Below are positions 40,742 through 49,500 of a stretch of 64,000 nt of DNA, one piece after another. Position numbers and translations under genes: made by a program. This stretch comes from DATMGU01 sp035555315 (GTDB taxonomy: Bacteria > Pseudomonadota > Alphaproteobacteria > ATCC43930 > CGMCC-115725): positions 1-64,000 of the forward strand of contig DATMGU010000047.1 of the NCBI GenBank assembly GCA_035555315.1. Reading direction: 5' to 3'. The notes beneath the pieces were generated by a model. The model was not told where the DNA came from and searched no databases. It saw only the letters and a program-made list of their open reading frames with translations. Numbering within the stretch: the stretch's first letter is position 1; every line of letters starts with the position of its first letter.

Positions 40742-40769
40742 GGGGGGAGGGCCGTGAGGCTCTCCCCCC
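40742..40769 (+). promoter_or_regulatory. 12-bp RNA hairpin with GUGA tetraloop before the adaptor gene
   Basis: Bases 40742-40753 pair with 40758-40769 (twelve pairs, one G-T), closed by GTGA, a GNRA tetraloop. The stem contains the only G-rich stretch near the next start, and the next ATG (40777) lies seven bases after it. It may therefore hold a ribosome site or mark an RNA processing point. No T-run follows, so it is not a standard terminator. Confidence 0.6.
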
Positions 40770-40776
40770 GCTGATC

Positions 40777-41349
40777 ATGTCCCTGGGCGACAGCATCATC
40801 TCGATCTGCAACACAGCGCTGTTCGCGCTGGGCGAGGATCCGATTTCCTCGCTCGGCGACCCCACCAAGCGCGCGATCCTGTGCAAGGCTCGGTTCGACC
40901 CGGTGCGGCGCGCGGTGTTGCGCGCCTATCCCTGGAACTGCGCGAAGAAGCAGGCGCAGCTCGCGGCCGCCGCGACACCGCCGCTGTTCACCTATGCCAA
41001 CGCCTATCCGCTGCCGCCCGATTTCCTGCGCATGTACGACCTGCCGGAGAGCGATAAGGCGCAATGGGAGATCATCGGCCGGCAGCTGCTGACCGATGAG
41101 GGCGCCCCGCTTGACGTCGTGTACATCCAGGACCTGACCGACCCCACGGTCATGGACCCGCTGCTGGTCGAGTGCATCGGGGATCAGCTCGCCGCGGAGC
41201 TGGCCCAGCCACTGACCCAAAGCCAGGCGAAGCAGCAAGGCATGCTGACTGTGCTGAAAGGCAAGCTCGACGCGGCGCGGCTCGCCGATAGCCAGCAGAA
41301 CAGCCCGGTCGAATGGGATGAAGACATCTGGCTGAGGTCGCGTCGCTGA
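40777..41349 (+). CDS. tail adaptor (tubular protein A-like)
   Basis: The 190-residue protein has the T7 gp11-like order: an N-terminal helix (DSIISICNTALFALGEDPISSLGDPTKRAILCKARFDPVRRAVLRAYPWNCA), with the typical R-x-x-L-R-A-Y-P-W-N segment, then FTYANAYPLPPDFLRMYDL and a C-terminal helical part (LVECIGDQLAAELAQPLTQSQAKQQGML). It links the portal to the nozzle. No good ribosome site precedes it; a strong hairpin does. Its stop overlaps the nozzle start (TGATG). Confidence 0.85.
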   Translation: MSLGDSIISICNTALFALGEDPISSLGDPTKRAILCKARFDPVRRAVLRAYPWNCAKKQAQLAAAATPPLFTYANAYPLPPDFLRMYDLPESDKAQWEIIGRQLLTDEGAPLDVVYIQDLTDPTVMDPLLVECIGDQLAAELAQPLTQSQAKQQGMLTVLKGKLDAARLADSQQNSPVEWDEDIWLRSRR

Positions 41350-43892
41350 TGCGCGTCGATATCGATCTCACCAACTTCACGGCCGGCGAGCTGAGCCCAC
41401 GCCTCAAGGGCCGCACCGATGTCGTGAAATATTATAACGGCCTCGACACCATGCTGAACATGGTGACCCTGCCGCAGGGCGGCGCGCAGCGGCGGCCGGG
41501 CACGGTCTATGTGACGCAGGCCATTCTGCAGAGTTCGGCATCGCGCCTGCGTCGGTTCATCTTCTCGACGGTCCAGGCCTATATGCTGGAATTCGGCGCC
41601 TATACCATCCGCGTGCTGATGAATGACGCGATGATCATCAACGCCGACGGGTCGCAAGTCGTCGTCAACACGCCGTATCAGCCGACCGACCTCGCCGCGC
41701 TGAAGTTCACGCAAAGCGCCGATACGCTGTACATCTGCCATCCGCGCTACCCCACCATGACGCTGACCCGATCCAGCCATTACGTCTGGACGCTGTCGCC
41801 CCTGGTGACCCGCGACGGGCCCTATCTGAACGTCAATACGACCACCACCACCTTGACCACGGGACGGGTGGCGACCGGCAATGTGGTGGTGACGGCCAAC
41901 AGCGTGGTCGGCCTAAATAGCTCGCCCAGCTCGGCCGGCGTGGGTTTTTTGCCGACCGATATCGGCCGGCATATCCGCATCAAGCTGTCGAGCCTGTGGG
42001 GCTGGCTGATCATCACCGGCTATAATTCGCCGACCCAGGTCATCGCCACGGTGCAGGGTGCGGTGAATAGCGGCGCCGCCGGCGCGCTGGACGGTGCCGC
42101 GTGGCAGGGCAATACGGTCTATGTCACGGGAACGATCGTTACCCCCGATGGCGTCAACTACTACCAGGCGATCGTCGGCGGCATCTCGAGCGCGGCGGCG
42201 CCCCCCAGCGGAACCGGTACCGCCATCGCGGACAACACGGTGACCTGGAAAAACGTCGCGGCGCCGTTGTTCAACACGACGACCTGGTCGCTGGGCAAAT
42301 GGAGCAATACGACCGGCTGGCCCTCGGTGCCGACCTTCTGGCAGCAGCGGTTGATGCTGGCGGCGTCGACCAACCAGCCGAACGCCCTCGACGGCTCGGT
42401 TTCGGGCGATTTCACGAATTTCGCGCCGACCATGGCCGATGGCACGGAGGTCGCGACCAATGCGCTCGACTGGCTGATCAGCGACGATCAGGTCAATGCC
42501 ATCCATTGGATCAGCGCCGCCGGCAGCGCGCAGGCGGCGCAGTTGGGCATCGGCACCAGCGGCGGCGAGGACATCATGCAGGCGGCCTCGACGTCGGCGG
42601 AGCTGACGCCGACTAGCGTCCAGGTCTATCGCGAAACGGCGCTGGGCTCCGCCGCGAATGTCGATCCGCTGCGCATCGGCAAGGCGCTGCTATTCGCCAA
42701 TCGGCCCGGCCGCAAGGTCCATGAATGGACCTTTCAATGGACCGTCAACGGCTATCTGGGACCGGACGTCACCGTCGACAGCGAACACATCACGAAGTCG
42801 GGCATCGCCCAGATGGTCTATCAGCAATCGCCCTATTCGATCATCTGGGCGATCCTGAACGACGGCACGCTGATCGGCTTCACCTATCTCAGCGACCAGA
42901 AAATCCAGGCCTGGCACCGGCACCGGCTGGGCGGCCAGTATTTCGGCGGGCCACCGCGCGTCGAAAGCATCGACGTCATCCCCAGCCAGGACGGCTCATA
43001 TGACGAGCTATGGCTGCAGGTGGTCCGCGAGATCAATGGCATAGCGAGCCGATCGATCGAGGTGATGAGTGCGTTTTTCGATGGGGCCACCACGTCCATC
43101 GAACAGGCGGTGATGGTCGACGCGGCGGTCTCCTCGGCGCTGACCTATCCCAACGCCTTCATGCAACCCGCCGCCTCATCGGGCACCGGCGTGAACTTTC
43201 TGGCCGCCGCCCCGGTATTCACCAGCGGCCAGGTCAACGCCCTGATCCGCATCAATGGCGGCATCGCCATCGTGCGCGCCTATGTCAACGCGCTGAACGT
43301 GACTTGCGACTGGTACGTGCCCGCCGCGACCAACCCGATCGGCGCACCCGGCGCGTGGAGCTGCACGACCCCGCATAGCAGTTTTTCCGGCGTCAGCTAT
43401 CTCAACGGCGAACCGCTGCAGATCATGGGCGACGGCGCCGATTTCGGCACGCAGGTTTCGACCAACGGCGCGGTGGTCTTGCCCGCCGGTTATTCGGCGA
43501 CCTTCGCGACCATCGGGCTGCCCTACACCTATCGGCTGCTGACCATGCCGTTCGAGCCGCAGCGCGCGGCGGCGGCATCGAGCCAGGGTAAGGCGAAGCG
43601 GCTCGACACGCTGTATCTGCGGCTGTTCGAAAGCCTGGGCTGCAATTTTGGCCGGCAGGTTACCGATCCGCTGACGGGATCGATAACCGATGTCACCGAG
43701 CCGCTGGAAACCCGCTCGGCCGCCGACCCGATGGGCCAGGCGCCGCCGCTCTATAGCGGGCTGCAGCGGCTGAAGCTGCCGGGCGGCTACGATCAGGAAT
43801 GCCAGATCCTGGTGACGGGATCCGGCCCCTATCCGATCACCGTTTTGGCGATCACCGCCAAGGCGGATGTCGGGGAAATGCCCCAACCATGA
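41349..43892 (+). CDS. tail nozzle (tubular protein B-like)
   Basis: The 847-residue protein begins VDIDLTNFTAGELSPRLKGRTDVVKYYNGLDTMLNMVTLPQGGAQRRPGTVYV, the signature of the T7 gp12-like nozzle family (F-x-x-GELSP-R-x-GR-D...Y..G...N......G.....PG..Y). The remainder is beta-propeller-like with long threonine- and glycine-rich strands, and a typical LPQGG loop. It forms the end of the short tail. Coupled to its neighbours by TGATG and ATGA. Confidence 0.9.
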   Translation: MRVDIDLTNFTAGELSPRLKGRTDVVKYYNGLDTMLNMVTLPQGGAQRRPGTVYVTQAILQSSASRLRRFIFSTVQAYMLEFGAYTIRVLMNDAMIINADGSQVVVNTPYQPTDLAALKFTQSADTLYICHPRYPTMTLTRSSHYVWTLSPLVTRDGPYLNVNTTTTTLTTGRVATGNVVVTANSVVGLNSSPSSAGVGFLPTDIGRHIRIKLSSLWGWLIITGYNSPTQVIATVQGAVNSGAAGALDGAAWQGNTVYVTGTIVTPDGVNYYQAIVGGISSAAAPPSGTGTAIADNTVTWKNVAAPLFNTTTWSLGKWSNTTGWPSVPTFWQQRLMLAASTNQPNALDGSVSGDFTNFAPTMADGTEVATNALDWLISDDQVNAIHWISAAGSAQAAQLGIGTSGGEDIMQAASTSAELTPTSVQVYRETALGSAANVDPLRIGKALLFANRPGRKVHEWTFQWTVNGYLGPDVTVDSEHITKSGIAQMVYQQSPYSIIWAILNDGTLIGFTYLSDQKIQAWHRHRLGGQYFGGPPRVESIDVIPSQDGSYDELWLQVVREINGIASRSIEVMSAFFDGATTSIEQAVMVDAAVSSALTYPNAFMQPAASSGTGVNFLAAAPVFTSGQVNALIRINGGIAIVRAYVNALNVTCDWYVPAATNPIGAPGAWSCTTPHSSFSGVSYLNGEPLQIMGDGADFGTQVSTNGAVVLPAGYSATFATIGLPYTYRLLTMPFEPQRAAAASSQGKAKRLDTLYLRLFESLGCNFGRQVTDPLTGSITDVTEPLETRSAADPMGQAPPLYSGLQRLKLPGGYDQECQILVTGSGPYPITVLAITAKADVGEMPQP

Positions 43893-44470
43893 TGAATTTC
43901 ATTCATCATGGCGCCGTGGCGACAGCGGTTCCCCCGGAACCGCGAGAGCCGGCAGCCATCCCCGCCCCAGCGAACGCCGTTCGCCCAAACACCGTTCGCC
44001 CCGTGAGCATCGCGAACAGCGTTCGCCCGAACACCGTTCGCATGGTTCCGCTGACGGCGGAGCTGCTGGCGCTGTTGCCGCTGCCCGACGCGGCGCTGTC
44101 GGGCTTTGTCAGTCAATCGAGCTTCGTGCGTGACGCGGTGGAGGGTAGCCAGGGCTTCGTCATGCTCGATGGCGGTTACGTCGTCGGCGCCGGCGGCGTG
44201 GGGCCGATCTGGCCGGGCAGGGCGGTCGCCTGGATGCTGGTCGGCGGTTGGGCACGGCCCCGTCATTTGGCGGCGGCTTTTCCGTTCGTGCGCGACCTGC
44301 TGGCCCGCCTGCAGGTCGATCCCGCCTATCGCCGGATCGAATGCACCGTGCCGACCGGCTTCGCGGGTGGGGCGCTCTGGGCGTGCCGGCTCGGCTTCGT
44401 GCCCGAAGGCGTCATGCGCGGCTATGGCCTGCACGGCGAGGATCACGAGCTTTATGCGAGGTATGTCTGA
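43889..44470 (+). CDS. GNAT-fold internal virion protein (gp13-like)
   Basis: The 193-residue protein has an N-terminal linker with a 14-residue tandem repeat (ANAVRPNTVRPVSI, then ANSVRPNTVRMVPL), then a GNAT-like domain: LDGGYVVGAGGVGPIWPGRAVAWMLVGGWA (strands 2-4), RPRHLAAAFPFVRDLL, RRIECTVPTGFAGGALWACRLGFVPEGVMRGYG, the last being the classic GNAT strand 5-helix with 'A-x-x-LGF-x-x-EG'. T7-like phages encode a related gene here whose product acts in virion assembly. The linker DNA contains two copies of the 15-bp palindrome. Confidence 0.75.
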   Translation: MMNFIHHGAVATAVPPEPREPAAIPAPANAVRPNTVRPVSIANSVRPNTVRMVPLTAELLALLPLPDAALSGFVSQSSFVRDAVEGSQGFVMLDGGYVVGAGGVGPIWPGRAVAWMLVGGWARPRHLAAAFPFVRDLLARLQVDPAYRRIECTVPTGFAGGALWACRLGFVPEGVMRGYGLHGEDHELYARYV

Positions 44471-45015
44471 TGGCTTACGCGACAGCCATCGCGGCCGTGG
44501 TCGCGGCCGTGGCCACGGTGGCAACCACGGCCGTTTCCGCCTCGGCACAGTCGGATGCGGCCAAGGCGCAGCAGCAGACCAACGACTACAACGCCCAGGT
44601 CGAGGCACAGAAGGCGCAGGAGGCCACCAATCAGGCGGCGGCGCAGGCGCAGGCCGATCAGCAGGCGACGGAGCGCAAGCTGGGCGATGCGTCGGCGGCT
44701 TATGCGGCCTCGGGCGTCGATCCCAATTCCGGCACGCCGCTGTCGGAGATGTCCGATCTGGCGACGCAAGGCGAGCTGACCCGGCAACTCGATCTCTATC
44801 GCGGCCAGATCAGCGCCACGAACGCCACCCAGCAGGGGACGCTCGACACGCTGGCCGGCCAGAACGCCGCCGCAGCCGGCTCGACAGCGGCGGGAACCAC
44901 CCTGCTGACCGGCGCCGGCAGGCTGGCCGGGTCCTACGCGGCGTCGAGCTCGCCCGTCACTCAGCCGACAACCCAGAGCAGTTCGAGCAACAGCGCCGGC
45001 GTGGCGAGCTACTGA
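44470..45015 (+). CDS. internal virion protein (gp14-like)
   Basis: The 181-residue product has one N-terminal hydrophobic stretch (TAIAAVVAAVATVATTAVSA) and a long Ala/Gln coiled-coil region (AAKAQQQTNDYNAQVEAQKAQEATNQAAAQAQADQQATERKLG), then TQGELTRQLDLYRGQISATNATQQ. This matches the small ejection protein that starts the trans-envelope tunnel in T7-like phages. It follows the GNAT gene (TGATG). Confidence 0.7.
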   Translation: MAYATAIAAVVAAVATVATTAVSASAQSDAAKAQQQTNDYNAQVEAQKAQEATNQAAAQAQADQQATERKLGDASAAYAASGVDPNSGTPLSEMSDLATQGELTRQLDLYRGQISATNATQQGTLDTLAGQNAAAAGSTAAGTTLLTGAGRLAGSYAASSSPVTQPTTQSSSSNSAGVASY

Positions 45016-45018
45016 GCC

Positions 45019-46596
45019 ATGCCCGCCATCCCCACCTTTGAAAACCAACTGGCGGTACCGACCAATCCGGGCGCGCCGCGCGCCGACCCGGCGGTGTTTT
45101 CCCAGGCAAGCACCGCGCTGGCGCGCGGCGCCGGGCAGATCTCGGATGTCGCGGAGCAATTCAACGAAAAGTACCAGAACGCCAAACGCCAGGCGGATGC
45201 CTCCGATGTCTCGGCGCAGGCGACGCAGCAGCTGGGCGACGCGCAATTCCGCTGGTCGAAGGTGCCGGATCGCGACGCCGCGGCGGCGGGTTTCCAGAGC
45301 GAGGCGGCGCAGATCAAGGCGACCACCCTGGCGCGGGTTAATGATCCGCTGACCTTGAGCATGGTCACGCAGGGGATCGACCATGAGGTCGCCCTGCGCG
45401 GCATCGATACGGGCAACGCGGCGTTCGGTCTTGAGGCATCGACGCGACGCGGCAATCTGGACACCAATCTGAACAACCTGGCGCAATCGGCGGCGACCGC
45501 GACGAACGATCCCCTGCGCGCCCATATCACCGACACCGCCATGCAGACCATCCATGACTCGGTCGCGGCTGGCTGGCTGAACCCGCAGGACGGCGCCGAC
45601 CGGGTGCTGAGCTTCAAAAGCCAGGCCGCGGAAGTGAACGCGCGGCAGGATATGAACGGTGACCCGGCAATGGCGGCGGCGAAGCTGTCCGACCCAACCG
45701 CCTATCCGGGGTTGATGCCGGAGCGCCGCGAAGTGCTGCAGTACCGGGCCGAGATGCGCGCGGATCGCATCGACCGCGCCACCGTCGCGGCGCAGGCGCA
45801 TGCCGACGCCATGGCGGAGCGCGACCTGCGCCGCGCGCAAAGCGCCAACGAGGTGACGCTGCTGAGCCAGGTCTATGGCGGCGGCCAGGTCGACCCCAAG
45901 CAATTGGCCGATCTCGCCACGTCGCAGCAGATCTCGCCCGGCGGCCTCGAAGCGGTGCATTCGGCGATGGCGCGGCAGCAGGCCGGCACCGACAGCCCGC
46001 TCGCCGTGATCGATGCCTATAAGCGGCTGGGCGATGGCAGCCTGACCGCCGGGGACGTGCACGGGCTGATCATCAACGGCGCGGTCAAGGGCACCACCGG
46101 TGCCGAGCTGATGCGGGCCTTGAACGCGCAGGACAAGCAAAGCCAATCGGCCATCGAACGCGGCACCTATGGCCAGCTGAAAACCGCGCTGAGCGGCCAG
46201 GCGGTGGAGCAGGGCCTGTTCAAGGATAATGAGCCGCAGGTCGTCAAATGGGCGCAGGCCCAGGGCGAATGGACCAATCGCGTCACCGTCAATGGCGAGG
46301 ATCCACAAGCGGTGCTGGGGGACATGCTGCCGCGCTATCAGGCGGCCTCGACCTCGGCGCCGACCTGGCTGCCGGCGCCCCGGTTCGGCGCCATCGCCAA
46401 TCCGACGGATCTCGCGACGATCGCCGTCAAGACCAATCAAGCGCGCGACGCCGGCCAGATCGATCAGCCGACCTATGACGCGCAGGTCGATCTGCTGACC
46501 CGGTACAAGACCTTTTACGACCAGCAGGCGGCCGCCGCGACGGTTCGGGCGCCCGGCGCCGCGAAACCGAAGAAACCGGCGGAGGGCGGGCAATGA
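45019..46596 (+). CDS. internal virion protein (gp15-like)
   Basis: The 525-residue protein begins IPTFENQLAVPTNPGAPRADPAVFSQASTALARGAGQISDVAEQF, a common start in the middle ejection protein of BPP-1/T7-like phages, and is otherwise helical, with Gln/Ala-rich segments and repeated 'QAAEVNARQDMNGDP' style loops. There is no membrane segment. It probably forms the periplasmic tunnel with its neighbours. Its stop overlaps the next start (ATGA). Confidence 0.7.
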   Translation: MPAIPTFENQLAVPTNPGAPRADPAVFSQASTALARGAGQISDVAEQFNEKYQNAKRQADASDVSAQATQQLGDAQFRWSKVPDRDAAAAGFQSEAAQIKATTLARVNDPLTLSMVTQGIDHEVALRGIDTGNAAFGLEASTRRGNLDTNLNNLAQSAATATNDPLRAHITDTAMQTIHDSVAAGWLNPQDGADRVLSFKSQAAEVNARQDMNGDPAMAAAKLSDPTAYPGLMPERREVLQYRAEMRADRIDRATVAAQAHADAMAERDLRRAQSANEVTLLSQVYGGGQVDPKQLADLATSQQISPGGLEAVHSAMARQQAGTDSPLAVIDAYKRLGDGSLTAGDVHGLIINGAVKGTTGAELMRALNAQDKQSQSAIERGTYGQLKTALSGQAVEQGLFKDNEPQVVKWAQAQGEWTNRVTVNGEDPQAVLGDMLPRYQAASTSAPTWLPAPRFGAIANPTDLATIAVKTNQARDAGQIDQPTYDAQVDLLTRYKTFYDQQAAAATVRAPGAAKPKKPAEGGQ

Positions 46597-49500
46597 CGGA
46601 TCCGGCGACGATACCCGATCAAGCGGCGGCGGCCGCCCCAGGACCGGCATCGGGCGACGATCAGGTCAAGGCGGATTTCCTGGGTGCCCGCGCGATCGCC
46701 GGCCGGCCGAACGACCAGTGGATCCGCGATCTGGTCGCCACCGGCGCCGCCGCGCCGCCGGCGGGGCAGACGGGGCAGGCCGCGCCGGCGGCGAACCAGA
46801 ATGCCGAAGCGGCGCCGGCGCCCGTCGTATCGCCAAGCCTGTTGATGGGGTCGCCCGGATCGATCAGCCATTTCATGGCGGGCGCCGCGCAGCGGGCGAC
46901 ACAGCCGACGATCGCGCCGGATGGCTATGCCGCCCGCCTGCTGCAGGCGGCATCCGGCGGCGCCGCGCAATCCTTGAAGGATCTGGCCGCCGCCGGCGAC
47001 GCGGTGTCGGGCGGTCCGTCGAGCTACCAGGCGCCCTCTGAAAAAGACGGGGCCGGCAAGGATACCCAGCCGCTCGGCTGGGGCGATCTCGGCGACCCGG
47101 CGACGGCGGTCGCGAAATCGGTCTACCAGCTCGCCCATGGCGCGCCGGTGCTGGCGGCCGGCATCGTCGGCGGCATCGGCGGCGGGGCGGTCGGCTCGGC
47201 CGTGCCGGCGATCGGCACCACGGCGGGCGCGCTCGGCGGCGGGGCGCTCGGTGCCGGCGCCATGTCGGCGGCGCAAAGCATCGGGCCGTATTACGCGGCG
47301 GCGCTGCGGGCGAACCCCGACGATCCGCAAGCCGCCTTCGACCGGGCGGTGAAGCAGGCCGGCACCGATGGCGTATTCACCGCCGCCGGCTGGGCGGCCT
47401 TCGGCTTCGCGCCCTTCAAGGGTGCCGTGCAAAACCTGATGCTGCAGGCCTTCGGCGTGCAGCCCGGCGTCGCCATGGCGCAGAAGGCGACGCAGAACGT
47501 CGAGGATGGCCGGCCGATCGGCGAAGGCGTGGTGGACGCGATCCCCGGCGCCGTGGTCGGCACGGCACTGCCGGCGGCGGCCCATGCGGCGGTCAAGGGC
47601 ATGGTCGGCGGCGGGGCCGCGCCGGCGGCCGGCGGCGACGCGGCGGTGGATGCTCCGGTCGCCGGCGCACCGGCGGCGCCCCAGGCTGAAGCCGATCAGC
47701 CGCCGCCGCCGGTGCGAACGGCGTTCGCACCGGATTTTCCGGATGTCGTGATCCAGAAGCCCGGACCGCAATCGCTCACGAAGCTGTATCCGGAAGACTA
47801 CCCGGCAGCCAAGGCCGGCGATATCGAGGCGGCGTCGCGTGTGGTCGACAAGCTGATCGATCCCGCGCAGGTCGACGCGCTGCGCGGCCTGATCGGCGAT
47901 CGCAAGCCGATCATCGTCGCCGTGCATGCGGATGAGGCGGCGGGGCGCAACAAGCTGCCGCAGGCTTATGCCAAAACCCTGGGCGACCAGCTGGGCCTGC
48001 AGGTCGATAACGACATCATTCAGGCGAACAGCCCACAGCGCACCGGGCAGGATGGTGTCTATCGGCTGACCAATCGCAGCGCCTTCGATGGCGAGGTGAC
48101 GCCGGGCGCCGATTACCTGATCGCGGACGATCACATCACCCAGGGCGGCACGCTGGCCGATCTCAAGGGCTATATCGAAAGCCAAGGCGGCATTGTGATC
48201 GGCGCCACCACCTTGACGGGCAAGGCCTATAGCGCCAAATTGGCGCCGTCAGCCGAAGCGCTTGCCGGCCTTCGATCGGACCATCCGGACCTGGAGCCGG
48301 CATTTCAGCAACAGCAGGGCGTTGGTTATGACGGGCTCACCCACTCCGAAGCACGGTATCTTCGAAACCCCGAGGCGGCTGACGCCGTCCGAGATAACTT
48401 CGCTGCGGGCGGACAAGCAGGCGGCGTCGGCGCGGATGGACGAAATCCTGGCGGCCCGGAAAACCCAGGCACCCAAGACGGCGCCGGCCCAGGTGCCGCC
48501 GGCGAAGGCGGAGCTGGCCCAGGCCAAGTAAGCGGCGGCGGGGCGAAGCCTCCGCTGGACACGCCGTTTCAGCGGCTGCTGAACGATCCGAACGCTTCAT
48601 TCCATGACGTCTTCGCGGCGCTGGACGATCGCGCCGGCACTCCCGTGCGGGACATCCTGCAGCTGGGCGATCCCAAGGCCGACCCGGTCACCATCTCGCC
48701 GGATATCGAAAAGAACGCGGCGGATTACCTGGCGGGGAAGGGTGGCGAGAACCCGGTCAAGGTGAACCTGGCGCATATCGGCTCCGGCGAGGATATCGCG
48801 CGGACGCTGGAACAGGTTTCGACGATGCTGCCCAAGCAGGCGGCGCAGTCGAATGACAGCACCGCGCTGCTGGCGGCGTCCCTGAACATGAAGCCGGCGG
48901 ATCTGCTGGCCGGCTATAAGGGCCAGCAGCTCGATGCCGCGCAGACCACGGCGATGCGCTTCATGCTCGACAGCTCCGCCGGGCAGCTGATCGAGTATGC
49001 CCGGGCCGCGAGCGACCCGGCCACGGCGACGCCGGAGGCCAAGGCGCTGTTCCTGCGCGCCTTCGCGACGCATCAGGGTTTGCAGCAATATTTCGAGAAC
49101 GCGCGGGCGGAGGCCGGCCGCACGCTGCAGAGCTGGCAGATCGCCACGCGACAGCGCGCGGACATGACCAAGGCGATCGGCGACCTGATCAGCCAAGGCG
49201 GCGGCGAGGATGCGATCAGCCAGATGGCCGGCAGGATCGCCGATCTGGGCGACCCGGAAAAGGCGAGCCAATTCGTCGCGGCATCGCGCCAGATGTCCGG
49301 CCGCGACCTGTTCCTCTACGGCTTCTACAACGTCATCCTGTCCAACGTGCCGCATGTCCTAGCCAAGAAAGCCCTGTCGGATGCGACCATGGGCGTGTGG
49401 AACCTGGCGACCCGCTACGCGGCCGAAACCCTGGGCAGTCGCGGCGGCGGTGGCGGCGTGGCACAGGGCGAGACGGCGGCCCTCGTCTATGGCTACGCCT

